NCBI GenBank assembly: GCA_026954015.1
Contig: JAIXLP010000077.1
Location: 1-64,000, forward strand
DNA length: 64,000 nucleotides
Source: Burkholderiales bacterium
GTDB taxonomy: Bacteria; Pseudomonadota; Gammaproteobacteria; Burkholderiales; Burkholderiaceae_C
Reading direction: 5' to 3'
The notes under the pieces are model-generated. The model searched no databases. It saw only the letters and a list, made by a program, of their open reading frames with translations, and was not told where the DNA came from. Of this stretch, positions 17,633-26,918 are shown one piece after another. Every line of letters starts with the position of its first letter. Position 1 is the stretch's first letter. The position numbers and the translations under genes are program-made.

Positions 17633-18667
17633 ATGAGCATCAAAGGCAGGAAAGTCACGCTGCACGAAATGGCGCTGCGCGACGGCATGCACCCCAAGCA
17701 GCACCAGATCAGCATCGAGCAGATGAAGGCCGTCGCCACCGCGCTGGACGCCGCCGGCATGCCGCTGATCGAAGTCACCCACGGCGATGGCCTGGGCGGC
17801 GATTCGGTCAACTACGGCTTTGCCGCGCACACCGACGAGGAGTACCTCAAGGCCGTCATCCCCCTGATGAAGCATGCCAAGGTCTCGGCGCTGCTGCTGC
17901 CGGGCATAGGCACGGTCGATCACCTGAGGATGGCGCACGACGTGGGCGTGCACACCATCCGCGTGGCCACGCACTGCACCGAGGCGGATGTGAGCGAACA
18001 GCACATCACGCTCGCGCGCAAGCTCGGCATGGATACCGTGGGCTTTCTCATGATGAGCCACATGAACAGCCCCGAGGGGCTCGTGAAGCAGGCCAGGCTC
18101 ATGGAAGGCTACGGCGCCAATTGCGTCTACGTGACGGATTCGGCCGGGCACATGCTGCCCGAGGATGTCAGGGCCAGGCTCGGCGCTGTGCGCGAGGCGC
18201 TCAAGCCCGAGACGGAACTGGGCTTTCACGCCCATCACAACCTCGCGATGGGCGTGGCCAACTCGATCACCGCGATCGAGATGGGCGCCAACCGCGTGGA
18301 CGCCGCCAGCGCGGGCCTGGGCGCGGGCGCGGGCAACACGCCCATGGAAGTGCTGGTCGCGGTGCTCGACCTGATGGGGGTTCAAACGGGCGTGGACGTC
18401 TTCAAGATCCAGGACGTGGCCGAAGACCTGATCGTGCCCATGATGGATTTTCCCATCCGCATCGACCGCGACGCGCTCACGCTGGGCTATGCGGGCGTGT
18501 ACGGCTCCTTCCTGCTGTTTGCCAAGCGCGCCGAGAAGAAGTACGGCGTGCCCGCGCGCGAGATCCTTGTCGAGATGGGCCGCCGCGGCTGCGTGGGCGG
18601 GCAGGAAGACATGATCGAAGACACCGCGCTCACGCTGGCGCGCCAGCGTGGCCTGAAGGTGGCGTAA
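17633..18667 (+). CDS. dmpG: 4-Hydroxy-2-oxovalerate aldolase
   Basis: A 344-residue HMGL-type TIM-barrel aldolase that cleaves 4-hydroxy-2-oxovalerate into pyruvate and acetaldehyde, handing the aldehyde to DmpF. The [12 protein letters not shown] motif near residue 9 holds the catalytic Arg and metal Asp, and [15 protein letters not shown] near 197 supplies the metal-binding His pair. The ATG at 17633 has AAGGAGAAACACACC upstream. A much longer reading frame runs through from upstream but is not coding before this start. Confidence 0.96.
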   Translation: MSIKGRKVTLHEMALRDGMHPKQHQISIEQMKAVATALDAAGMPLIEVTHGDGLGGDSVNYGFAAHTDEEYLKAVIPLMKHAKVSALLLPGIGTVDHLRMAHDVGVHTIRVATHCTEADVSEQHITLARKLGMDTVGFLMMSHMNSPEGLVKQARLMEGYGANCVYVTDSAGHMLPEDVRARLGAVREALKPETELGFHAHHNLAMGVANSITAIEMGANRVDAASAGLGAGAGNTPMEVLVAVLDLMGVQTGVDVFKIQDVAEDLIVPMMDFPIRIDRDALTLGYAGVYGSFLLFAKRAEKKYGVPAREILVEMGRRGCVGGQEDMIEDTALTLARQRGLKVA

Positions 18668-18698
18668 GGCCCACCCGAGAACCTGACGGAGACCACCG

Positions 18699-19487
18699 AT
18701 GGCCCTCAAGAGCAAGACCTTGGACCAGCTCGCCAAGCACCTGCACGCCTGCCAGCGCGAGGCGCGCGACACGCCCAAGATCACCGACGAGCATCCCGAG
18801 ATGGACTGGGACGATGCCTACGCCATCCAGGACCGCATCCTCGCCGCCAAGCTCAAGGGCGGCGCGCGCATCGCGGGCTACAAGGCGGGCCTGACCTCGC
18901 ACGCCAAGATGAAGCAGATGGGCGTGACCGACCCGGTGTTCGGCTTCCTCGTCGATGAATTCACCGTGCCCGACGGTGGCGAAGTGCAGACGAACCAGCT
19001 CATCCACCCCAAGGTCGAGCCCGAGATCTGCTTCGTCACGCGCACCGAGCTCAAGGGCCCCGGCTGCAGCATCGCCAACGTTCTGGCGGCGAGTGACGTG
19101 GTGCTGCCCGGCATCGAGGTCATCGACAGCCGCTACCGTGACTTCAAGTTTGACTTGAAGAGCGTAGTGGCCGACAACACCTCGGCCGCGCGCTTCGTCG
19201 TCGGCGGCCATGCGGTCGATGCGCGCAGCGTCGATCTGCGCACCACCGGCATCGTGCTCGAGAAAAACGGCGTGCCCGTGGCGCTGGGCGCGGGCGCGGC
19301 GGTGCTCGGCCACCCGGCCGCCGCCGTCGCCATGCTGGTGAACCACCTGGGGCGTCGCGGCAAGAGCCTGCCCGCGGGCTCGCTCGTGCTCTCAGGCGGT
19401 GCCACCGAGGCCGTGGCCGTGCAGGCGGGCGACCACGTCTGCCTGCGCATGCAGGGCATGGGCAGCGTCTCGCTGCGATTTGTGTAA
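18699..19487 (+). CDS. dmpH: 4-Oxalocrotonate decarboxylase
   Basis: A 262-residue hydratase/decarboxylase-family enzyme (DmpH/XylI) that decarboxylates 2-oxohex-3-enedioate to 2-hydroxypenta-2,4-dienoate. It carries YKAGLTSHAKMKQMGV near residue 62, PKVEPEICFVTRTEL near 104 and GIEVIDSRYRDFKFDLKSVVADN near 137. The LTSHAKM motif and gene order separate it from the DmpE paralogue. It is the last catabolic gene of the phenol cluster; the tautomerase gene dmpI, which often follows, is not present here. Confidence 0.93.
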   Translation: MALKSKTLDQLAKHLHACQREARDTPKITDEHPEMDWDDAYAIQDRILAAKLKGGARIAGYKAGLTSHAKMKQMGVTDPVFGFLVDEFTVPDGGEVQTNQLIHPKVEPEICFVTRTELKGPGCSIANVLAASDVVLPGIEVIDSRYRDFKFDLKSVVADNTSAARFVVGGHAVDARSVDLRTTGIVLEKNGVPVALGAGAAVLGHPAAAVAMLVNHLGRRGKSLPAGSLVLSGGATEAVAVQAGDHVCLRMQGMGSVSLRFV

Positions 19488-19520
19488 CTGTGTCACCAAC
19501 CATTATTAAAGGAAACAACC

Positions 19521-20780
19521 ATGACCAATTCTTCACGTCGACACGTCCTCAGCACCATGGGCGGCGTTGCCGCCGCGTCACTGCTGCCCGCTCCGTGGGT
19601 ACACGCTGCGGAGACCTTCAAGATTGGCTATGTGGCGCCGGCCACCGGGCCTTTGTCCGTGTTTGCCGAGCCTGATCCGTTCACGCTCGAAGCCATCAAG
19701 AAGCTGGTCGCGGGGGGCATCAAGAGTGGTGGCAAGACCTACGGTGTGGAGGTGATCTACAAGGATTCACAGTCAAACGCCGCGCGTGCGGCCGAGGTGG
19801 CCAACGAGCTGATCCTCAAGAACAAGGTGGACATGGTGATCTCGGGCTGCACGCCGGAAACGACCAACCCGGTGGCCGACCAGTGCGAGCTCAATGGCAT
19901 GCCCTGCGTGACCAATGACACGCCGTGGCAGCCGCACTTCTTCGGCCGCGGTGGCGACCCGAAGAAGGGCTTCGAGTGGACCAACCACTTCTTCTGGGGC
20001 CTGGAAGACATCATGGGCGTGTTTGGCAGCATCTGGGACAAGGTGCCTACGAACCGCGTGGTGGGCGCGCTGCTGCCCAATGATCCGGACGGCAACGCCT
20101 GGGGCGACCCGAAGATGGGCCTGCCGTTGATGGCCAACGCGAAGAAGTTCAAACTCGTCGACCCGGGCCGCTACCAGAGTCCCAACGACAACTTCACCAA
20201 CTACATCAGCGAGTTCAAGAAGGCGGGGGTAGAAATCGTCGGTGGCGTGCTGCCGCCGCCGGACTTTGGCAACTTCTGGGCGCAGTGCGCACAGCAGGGT
20301 TTCAAACCGAAAATCGTCACTGCCGCGAAGGCGACCGAATTTCCGGCCGCCATAGCCGCCTTCGGGCCGCGCAGTGAGGGGTTGACCGTGGAGGTCTGGT
20401 GGTCGCCCCACCATCCGTTCAAAAGCTCGCTTACCGGTCAGAGCTCGGCGGAGCTGGCGGCGGCCTACACGAAGGCCACGGGCAAGCCGTGGACGATGCC
20501 CGTGGGTTTCAAGCATTCGTTGTTCGAGGTGGCGCTGGCGGCGTTCAAGAAAAGCGAAGGCAAGAACCCCAAGGCGTTGCGCGATGCGTTGCGCGCCACT
20601 GACCTGGACACCATCGTCGGCCACGTCAATTTCACCAAGGGGCCGGTGCCCAGCATCAGCAAGACACCGCTCGTTGGCGGGCAGTGGCAGAAGAAGGGTA
20701 ACGAGTTCGAGTTGCTGATCATCGAAAACAGCCAGGCGGGCATGATTCCCGTGGGTGCCGAGCTCAAGGCCATCGCCTGA
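19521..20780 (+). CDS. Liv-type ABC transporter substrate-binding protein
   Basis: A 419-residue periplasmic binding protein of the branched-chain amino acid/aromatic (LivK, Peripla_BP_6) family. The N-terminus SRRHVLSTMGG with a hydrophobic stretch ending in VHAAE resembles a Tat signal. The mature protein starts ETFKIGYVAPATGPLSVF. It begins only 33 bp after the meta-pathway genes and precedes two ATPases and two permeases, so uptake of an aromatic or related acid is likely. The substrate is not identifiable from sequence. Confidence 0.9.
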   Translation: MTNSSRRHVLSTMGGVAAASLLPAPWVHAAETFKIGYVAPATGPLSVFAEPDPFTLEAIKKLVAGGIKSGGKTYGVEVIYKDSQSNAARAAEVANELILKNKVDMVISGCTPETTNPVADQCELNGMPCVTNDTPWQPHFFGRGGDPKKGFEWTNHFFWGLEDIMGVFGSIWDKVPTNRVVGALLPNDPDGNAWGDPKMGLPLMANAKKFKLVDPGRYQSPNDNFTNYISEFKKAGVEIVGGVLPPPDFGNFWAQCAQQGFKPKIVTAAKATEFPAAIAAFGPRSEGLTVEVWWSPHHPFKSSLTGQSSAELAAAYTKATGKPWTMPVGFKHSLFEVALAAFKKSEGKNPKALRDALRATDLDTIVGHVNFTKGPVPSISKTPLVGGQWQKKGNEFELLIIENSQAGMIPVGAELKAIA

Positions 20781-20790
20781 GGCGCACACC

Positions 20791-21558
20791 GTGGAGAACG
20801 CCGTCGGTGCGGTGGGAACCGCGCCGCTGCTGGATTTGCGCGATGTGAGTCGCCGCTTCGGCGCGCTGCATGTCGTCGATCGGCTCAACCTGCAGGTAGC
20901 GCCCGGCGAGGCGCTGGGCGTGATCGGGCCCAACGGTGCAGGCAAGACCACGCTGATGAACTTGATCGCGGGCGACATTCCGGTGAACAGCGGGCAGGTG
21001 GTGTTCGACGGGTGCGACGTGACCGATCTGCCGCCGCAGGAGCGTTGCCGCGCTGGTATTGCGCGCAGCTACCAGGTACCACATCCTTTCGTCGGCCTGA
21101 CGGTGTTCGAGAACGTGCTCGTCGGTGCGGTATTTGGCGCCGACATGAGCGAAAAGGCTGCTCGGCCGCACGTCGTGGCAGTGCTCGAACGCACGGGTCT
21201 GATCGACCGGGCCGACAGGCTCGCGGGCACGTTGACGCTGCTCGACCGCAAGCGTCTGGAGCTGGCGCGCGCACTCGCATCCAAGCCGCGGCTGCTGCTG
21301 CTCGACGAGATCGCCGGTGGGCTCACTGATCAGGAGGTGCGCGCGCTGCTGGACACGGTTCGGGAGATCCGTGCCTCGGGCGTCACGCTGATCTGGATCG
21401 AGCACATCGTGCACGCATTGCTCGCGGTTGTCGATCGCCTCGTGGCGCTGGATTTCGGCCGCAAGGTGACCGAAGGCGCACCGCAGGCGGTGATGGACGA
21501 TCCAGCGGTGCGCGAGATCTACATGGGCATAGACGCTGCCGAGGAGGTCGTGCCGTGA
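20791..21558 (+). CDS. ABC transporter ATP-binding protein, LivG-like
   Basis: A 255-residue ATPase with Walker A GPNGAGKTT near residue 47 and Walker B LLLLDEIAGG. The usual LSGGQ signature is replaced by a weak LLDRKRLELARAL stretch, as is common in LivG-type ATPases. The GTG at 20791 is the preferred start because it follows the preceding stop; another GTG at 20755 would overlap the binding-protein gene and add 12 residues. The stop overlaps the next start (GTGA). Confidence 0.87.
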   Translation: MENAVGAVGTAPLLDLRDVSRRFGALHVVDRLNLQVAPGEALGVIGPNGAGKTTLMNLIAGDIPVNSGQVVFDGCDVTDLPPQERCRAGIARSYQVPHPFVGLTVFENVLVGAVFGADMSEKAARPHVVAVLERTGLIDRADRLAGTLTLLDRKRLELARALASKPRLLLLDEIAGGLTDQEVRALLDTVREIRASGVTLIWIEHIVHALLAVVDRLVALDFGRKVTEGAPQAVMDDPAVREIYMGIDAAEEVVP

Positions 21559-22271
21559 GCCTGCTCGAAGCGCGTGCGCTCATCGCGGGTTACGGCGATT
21601 TCCAGGCGCTCTATGGCGTCGATCTGACGCTGGAGTCCGGCGAGGTGCTGGCGATCATCGGGGCCAACGGCGCGGGCAAGACCACGCTACTGCGCACGCT
21701 CGCCGGCGCCTTGCCGCTGCGTTCCGGCAGCGTGTCCTTCGATGGACATGCACTGGGGGGCTTACCTGCGCACCGGATTTGCGCGGCCGGTATCGCGCTC
21801 GTGCCCGAGGGACGACGGCTGTTCCCAAGCCTGAGCGTCGAGGAGAACCTGCTGATGGGTGCGTACGTGCGCCGCTCGGGGCCGTGGAACCTGCAGGCGG
21901 TGTACGGGCTGTTTCCGATCCTGCACGAGTTTCACCGCCGTCCCGCGACCGAGCTGTCGGGCGGGCAGCAGCAGATGGTGGCGATCGGTCGTGCGCTGAT
22001 GAGCAACCCGCACCTGTTGTTGTGTGACGAAATTTCGCTCGGACTCGCGCCGGTGGTCGTCAAGGGCATCTATCAGGCGTTGCCGTTAGTCTGCGAGCAG
22101 GGCGTGTCGGTCATCGTCGTGGAGCAGGACATCAGCCAGGCACTGCGTGTGGCGCGGCGCGTGGTGTGCATGCGCGAAGGTCGGGTCGTCCTCGAAGGCG
22201 CTCCCGATCGGCTTTTGCGTGATCAGATCGCACAGGCGTACTTCGGCGCCGCGGTGGAGAAGTCGCGGTGA
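21555..22271 (+). CDS. ABC transporter ATP-binding protein, LivF-like
   Basis: A 238-residue ATPase with Walker A GANGAGKTT near residue 37, signature LSGGQQQM near 136 and Walker B LLLCDEISLGLAP near 156. It starts with GTG overlapping the LivG-like stop by four bases and ends in a GTGA overlap with the first permease, showing tight translational coupling. It pairs with the LivG-like ATPase to energise import. Size is standard for LivF, in contrast to the enlarged LivF of the second importer at 47107. Confidence 0.92.
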   Translation: MSLLEARALIAGYGDFQALYGVDLTLESGEVLAIIGANGAGKTTLLRTLAGALPLRSGSVSFDGHALGGLPAHRICAAGIALVPEGRRLFPSLSVEENLLMGAYVRRSGPWNLQAVYGLFPILHEFHRRPATELSGGQQQMVAIGRALMSNPHLLLCDEISLGLAPVVVKGIYQALPLVCEQGVSVIVVEQDISQALRVARRVVCMREGRVVLEGAPDRLLRDQIAQAYFGAAVEKSR

Positions 22272-23143
22272 TCGCCGAGTGGATCAACACCGTCGTGCAG
22301 GGTGTGCTGCTCGGTGGGCTCTATGCGTTGTTCGCCGCGGGCCTGTCGATCAGCTTTGGCGTGATGCGCATGATCAATATCGCGCACGGCGACATGATCA
22401 TCTTTGCCAGCTACGCGACCATTGTTGGTGCGTCCTACCTCAAACTGCCGATGGCACTCACCGTGGTGTTGGTGGTGATCGTGCTCTCGGCCATGGGCTA
22501 CGCGGCGCAGCGGCTGGTGTTCAATCGGGCGCTGGGCGACGATCTGCTGCGCCCACTGCTGCTCACGTTCGGTTTGTCGATCGTGATCCGCGAGAGTCTG
22601 CAGGCGGTATTTTCTGCCGACGTGCGCAGCGTGAACGTTGGGCCGCTTGCCACCGCGACCTGGGATCTGGGCGCCCAGATCAACGTCGGCGTGTTGCCGC
22701 TCGTGGTGATGCTGATCGGGCTGGTGGTGATTGCAGCGCTGCAATGGCTGTTCGGCCACACGCGCATGGGCCGGTCGTTTCGCGCCACCTCGGACGATGC
22801 CGACACCGCCTCGCTCATGGGGGTGAACCGCAAGCACGTGTACGCGCTCGCCATGGTGTTTGGCAGCGCGATGGTGGCGCTCGCAGGGGCCTTCCTCGTG
22901 ATGCGCACTACGGTGAATCCCACCGACGGGCCGGTGCGTCTCATCTACGCTTTCGAGGCGGTCATCATCGGCGGCCTCGGCTCGCTCTGGGGCACGGTCG
23001 CTGGTGGCGTGGTGCTGGGAGTGGCGCAGGCCATAGGTGCGAAGCTCGATCCGGGCTGGGGCACGCTCGCGGGCCATCTGGCATTCCTCGGTATCTTGTG
23101 GGCGCGGCCGCAGGGGCTGTTCCCGACGACACGGGACCGGTAG
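22268..23143 (+). CDS. ABC transporter permease, LivH-like
   Basis: A 291-residue inner-membrane permease with about eight hydrophobic segments and the LivH-type opening GVLLGGLYALFAAGLSISFGVMRMINIAHGDM. The loop near residues 228-245 (EAVIIGGLGSLWGTVAGG) is the family-typical ATPase contact. It starts with GTG overlapping the LivF-like stop. It pairs with the LivM-like permease that begins 3 bp after its stop. Confidence 0.92.
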   Translation: MIAEWINTVVQGVLLGGLYALFAAGLSISFGVMRMINIAHGDMIIFASYATIVGASYLKLPMALTVVLVVIVLSAMGYAAQRLVFNRALGDDLLRPLLLTFGLSIVIRESLQAVFSADVRSVNVGPLATATWDLGAQINVGVLPLVVMLIGLVVIAALQWLFGHTRMGRSFRATSDDADTASLMGVNRKHVYALAMVFGSAMVALAGAFLVMRTTVNPTDGPVRLIYAFEAVIIGGLGSLWGTVAGGVVLGVAQAIGAKLDPGWGTLAGHLAFLGILWARPQGLFPTTRDR

Positions 23144-23146
23144 ACC

Positions 23147-24142
23147 ATGAGAGCCGACATGCCTGCCCGCCTCGCCGCCGCCGTTGGCGTGTTGGCGGTC
23201 GTCGCGATCGCCAGCATGCCCTGGTGGGCGGAACGCGCGACGATTTATCTGGCGGTGGAAATCCTCGCCATGCTGGCGCTGGCGCAGATGTGGAATCTGC
23301 TCGCGGGCTACGGCGGGTTGCTCTCGGTGGGACAGCAGGGTTTCGTCGGCCTGGGCGCCTATGCGCTTGTGGTATTTGGTCTGCAGGTGGGGCTCAATGC
23401 CTTTCTCGTGATACCGCTGGCGGGCATCGTGGGCGCGCTCGCGGCAGCGCTCGTCGCGCCACTGGTGTTCCGTCTGAGCGGGGCGCACTTCGCGATCGGC
23501 ACCTGGGTCGTCGCGGAAGTGTTTCGCCTCGTCGTCGCCAATCTGCCGTTCGTGAGCGGTGGCTCGGGCGTCAGCGTCGCCAAGACGGTGATGGGCATGG
23601 GCGCCGACACGCGCGTCAGTCTCACGTTGTGGTGGGCGCTGGCGCTGGGTGCCGGCGCGACGCTCGCGGTCTATCTGCTGCTGCGCTCGCGCTGGGGGTT
23701 GGCGCTGGTGGCGGTGCGCGACTCGGAACGTGCCTCTCGCAGCCTTGGCGTACGCGTGGGTCGGATCAAATGGGCCGTCTGGGTTGCGGCTGCCGCTGGT
23801 TGCGCAATGACCGGCGCGCTGCTCTTCATCACCAAGCTGCGTGTTGCGCCCGACTCGGCATTCTCGATTGACTGGACGACGACCATGTTCTTCATCGTCG
23901 TGATCGGCGGCATCGGCACGCTGGAGGGTCCGATCATCGGCACCATCGCGTATTTCTTCCTGCGCGAATGGCTGGCCGACCTGGGCAGCGTCTACTTGAT
24001 CACGCTGGGTGTACTCACGATGGTGGTGATGCTGTTCTTCGACAAGGGCCTCTGGGGGCTGTGCACGCGCTACACGCGCTGGGAGCTGTTTCCGGTGCGC
24101 CGGCGTATCGGTACGCGGGGGCAGAAAACCGACAGCGCCTGA
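23147..24142 (+). CDS. ABC transporter permease, LivM-like
   Basis: A 331-residue permease with about ten hydrophobic segments. The LAQMWNLLAGYGGLLSVGQQGFVGLGAY region near residue 45 and FIVVIGGIGTLEGPIIGT near 248 are LivM signatures. It is the last gene of the rightward run that starts with the phenol hydroxylase genes. Its stop lies only 3 bp from the stop of the convergent gene on the other strand, leaving no room for an intergenic terminator. Confidence 0.92.
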   Translation: MRADMPARLAAAVGVLAVVAIASMPWWAERATIYLAVEILAMLALAQMWNLLAGYGGLLSVGQQGFVGLGAYALVVFGLQVGLNAFLVIPLAGIVGALAAALVAPLVFRLSGAHFAIGTWVVAEVFRLVVANLPFVSGGSGVSVAKTVMGMGADTRVSLTLWWALALGAGATLAVYLLLRSRWGLALVAVRDSERASRSLGVRVGRIKWAVWVAAAAGCAMTGALLFITKLRVAPDSAFSIDWTTTMFFIVVIGGIGTLEGPIIGTIAYFFLREWLADLGSVYLITLGVLTMVVMLFFDKGLWGLCTRYTRWELFPVRRRIGTRGQKTDSA

Positions 24143-24145
24143 GAT

Positions 24146-25825
24146 TCAGCCGGCGCGCGCGCCGAAGCGCCCCCCCACGAGGTGCGCGCCAACGACGAGC
24201 AGCGTAGAGATCGCGATCATGATGATGCCCAGCGCCGAGAGCTGGCCCCACAGCCCGTCGTCGGCGAACGCGAGCACCTGCACTGCCAGCACCTCGCTGC
24301 CGGGGCGCGAGAGAACGACCGAGAGCGTGAGCTCGCGCAGGAACATCGTCGCCATCAGGATCCACGCCGAGACGATGCCCGGCACCAGCAGCGGCGCGAT
24401 GATGCGGCGCAGCGTCGTCATGCGCCCCGCGCCGCAGACGAGCGACGATTCTTCCAGGTGGTCGTGCACCTGCACGAAGGCGCTGGCCAGGGGCCGCACG
24501 CCGTACGGCAGGTAGGTGGCGATGTAGCCGATGAGCAGCGCCGTCACGGTGGCGTACAGCGGCGTCTGCACGAAGAACCACATGAAGCCGATGCCGATCA
24601 CGATGCCCGGAAACGAGAACGAGAGGTAGGTGAGCGTCTCCAGCAGCGCCGCGCCGCGCGTGCGGATCTTCACGATCACGTAGGCGACGAAGAGCGAGAG
24701 CACCACCCCCAGCGTCGCGCCCACGATGGCCAGGAACAGGCTGTTGCGCAGTGCCAGGAGCGAGGTGGCGTCGGCAAGCACCTCGCTCCAGTGGCGCCAG
24801 CTCATCTGCGCGAAGGCCTCGGCGCCCGGCACCATGGCATAGGGCACGAAGGAGGTGTAGGCGAGCACCGCCACCGGCAGCACGATCACGACGAAGGACA
24901 GCAGCGCCACCAGCGCGAACAGCGGCAGGCGCCAGCGCCCGAGCGCCACCACGCCGGGCTTCCAGCCGCGGCTGGAGATGGTGACGAAGCGGCTGCCCTC
25001 GCCCGTCAGGCGCCGGTACAGCCAGATCAGCACCACGGCCACGAACAGTGCGCTCATGCCGAGCGCAGCCGCCTTGCCATAGTCGGGCGCAAAGCCCACC
25101 GAGATCATCTCGTAGAGGTAGGTGGCCAGCACGTCCACGTTGCCCGGCATGCCGAGTACGCGCGGCACGGCGTAGGAGGCGAGCGAGCGCACCACCCCGA
25201 GCACGAAGGCCGCGAGAATGGCCGGGCGCAGCACCGGCAGCGTGATGCGCACGAGCGTGCGCCAGGCGCCGGCGCCGAACACGCGCGAGGATTCTTCAAG
25301 CGACACGTCGAACGAGCCCATCGCCGGCGCGATGATGAGGTAGGCGATGGGCATGTTCAGCAGCGCCTCCACGAAGATCATGCCCGGCAGCGTATAAATG
25401 TCGAAAGGCCCCTGCGCGAGGCCGAACGCCTGCATCAGCGCAAGGTTGAGCAGGCCGTTGGAGGGGTTGGCGAGCAGCGCCCAGCTCACCGAGAACAGCA
25501 CGTGCGGAATCATCATCGGCACGATCGCGAGCACGCCGAAGAGGAACTTGAACGGAATGTCGGTGCGCGTGTTGAGGTAGGCCAGGAACAGCGCGAGCAC
25601 CGTAGCCAGCAGCGTGGAGCCGACCACGAAGACGGCGGTGTTGCCCAGCACCTGCCACAGCCCGGGGTCGGTGTAGGCGCTTGCGTACTTGGCGAGCGTG
25701 AAGTGGCCGAAGGCGTCCAGCCCCTCCGAGAAGCTGCCCAGCGTCAGCATCGCGATCGGCGCGACGGTGAGCAGGCCGACGATGAGTATCAGCGTGAGCG
25801 TGAGACCCCGGCGTTGCCCCTGCAT
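24146..25825 (-). CDS. ABC transporter permease, two-domain FbpB/ThiP type
   Basis: A 559-residue permease made of two tandem six-helix binding-protein-dependent transport domains (about residues 10-270 and 290-550), each with an EAA-type cytoplasmic loop (ESSRVFGAGAWRTLVRITLPVL near 184; ESSLVCGAGRMTTLRRIIAPLL near 452). This fused architecture occurs in ferric iron, thiamine and phosphonate importers. It lies 3 bp after the ATPase gene on the same strand. Substrate unknown; see the binding protein at 26919. Confidence 0.92.
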   Translation of the reverse strand: MQGQRRGLTLTLILIVGLLTVAPIAMLTLGSFSEGLDAFGHFTLAKYASAYTDPGLWQVLGNTAVFVVGSTLLATVLALFLAYLNTRTDIPFKFLFGVLAIVPMMIPHVLFSVSWALLANPSNGLLNLALMQAFGLAQGPFDIYTLPGMIFVEALLNMPIAYLIIAPAMGSFDVSLEESSRVFGAGAWRTLVRITLPVLRPAILAAFVLGVVRSLASYAVPRVLGMPGNVDVLATYLYEMISVGFAPDYGKAAALGMSALFVAVVLIWLYRRLTGEGSRFVTISSRGWKPGVVALGRWRLPLFALVALLSFVVIVLPVAVLAYTSFVPYAMVPGAEAFAQMSWRHWSEVLADATSLLALRNSLFLAIVGATLGVVLSLFVAYVIVKIRTRGAALLETLTYLSFSFPGIVIGIGFMWFFVQTPLYATVTALLIGYIATYLPYGVRPLASAFVQVHDHLEESSLVCGAGRMTTLRRIIAPLLVPGIVSAWILMATMFLRELTLSVVLSRPGSEVLAVQVLAFADDGLWGQLSALGIIMIAISTLLVVGAHLVGGRFGARAG

Positions 25826-25828
25826 GGT

Positions 25829-26911
25829 CTATGCCGCCACCAGCAGGCAATGCTCGGGCGCGAGCGCGATGCTCACGGCGCTGCCGACCGCGAGCTGCGC
25901 GTCGGGCGCGGTGCGCGCGAGCAGCAGCGCGCTGCCCACGCGGATTTCCGCCTCGTTCACCTCGCCGACGAAGTCGATGGCCTCGATCGTGCCGTGCACC
26001 AGGTTGGGCCCGGCCACCGTGCCGCCCTGTACCTGCAGGAATTCGGGGCGCAGGCACAGCGTCACCTGGCTGCCCTGCGCGTGCTCGCTGCCCGCGCACA
26101 TCACACTGCCGAGCGCGCAGTCGATCCGCGTCGCGCCGTCGGCGTGGCCGAGCACCGTGGCGTCGATGAGGTTGGCGCGGCCGATGAAGTCGGCCACGAA
26201 GCGGTGGCGCGCGCGAAAGTAGATCTCGCGTGGCGCGCCGATCTCCACGATGCGGCCCGCGCGCATCACGGCGATCGAGTCCGACAGCGCCAGCGCCTCC
26301 ACGCGGTCGTGCGTCACATAGATCGCGGTGATGTCCAGCTGGCTCAGAAAGCGCCGCAGCTCCTTGCGCGTTTCCTCGCGCAGCTTGGCGTCGAGGTTGG
26401 AGAGCGGCTCGTCGAACAGGATCACGCGCGGCTCGGCCACGAGCGCGCGCGCCAGCGCCACACGCTGCTGCTGGCCACCCGAAAGGCGCGTGGCCGGGCG
26501 GTTTTCCAGCCCCGCGAGTTGCACGAAGCGCAGCACCTCGGCCACCTTGACCGCGATCTGCGCGCCCGGCGTGCCGCGTACCGTGAGCGGGTAGGCGACG
26601 TTCTCGTACACGCTCATGTGCGGCCAGATCGCGTAGGTCTGGAACACCATGCCCAGGCCGCGCTTTTCGGTCGGCACCGCGATGCCCTTGCGGCGCGACC
26701 AGACGACGTCCTCGCCGATGCGGATCTCGCCGTCGTCGGGTGTCTCCAGGCCCACGATGCTGCGCAGCAGCGTGGTCTTGCCGCAGCCGCTCGGGCCGAG
26801 CAGCGTGAAGATCTCGTTGGCGGGGATCGTGAGATCCACGCCGTCGAGCGCCTTCACGGTGCGCCCGTCGGCCTGGTAGTGCTTGGTCAGCCCGGTGACG
26901 CGGATTTCCAT
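25829..26911 (-). CDS. ABC transporter ATP-binding protein, FbpC/PotA type
   Basis: A 360-residue ATPase: Walker [10 protein letters not shown] near residue 38, signature LSGGQQQR near 143, Walker [14 protein letters not shown] near 161, and a C-terminal TOBE domain. It is the middle gene of a three-gene minus-strand importer, 7 bp after the binding protein and 3 bp before the permease. The CUT1/FbpC-type layout fits import of iron, polyamine or phosphonate-like solutes; the sequence does not decide which. Confidence 0.93.
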   Translation of the reverse strand: MEIRVTGLTKHYQADGRTVKALDGVDLTIPANEIFTLLGPSGCGKTTLLRSIVGLETPDDGEIRIGEDVVWSRRKGIAVPTEKRGLGMVFQTYAIWPHMSVYENVAYPLTVRGTPGAQIAVKVAEVLRFVQLAGLENRPATRLSGGQQQRVALARALVAEPRVILFDEPLSNLDAKLREETRKELRRFLSQLDITAIYVTHDRVEALALSDSIAVMRAGRIVEIGAPREIYFRARHRFVADFIGRANLIDATVLGHADGATRIDCALGSVMCAGSEHAQGSQVTLCLRPEFLQVQGGTVAGPNLVHGTIEAIDFVGEVNEAEIRVGSALLLARTAPDAQLAVGSAVSIALAPEHCLLVAA

Positions 26912-26918
26912 GGGCCGT

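Noticed and set aside
20755-20790. Earlier GTG start for the first LivG-like ATPase
   Set aside because: It would overlap the binding-protein gene and add 12 residues without family similarity; the GTG at 20791 fits better.
22147-23871. 574-codon plus-strand open frame across the LivF/LivH/LivM genes
   Set aside because: Wrong-frame shadow of the overlapping permease genes, which have clear membrane segments and family motifs.
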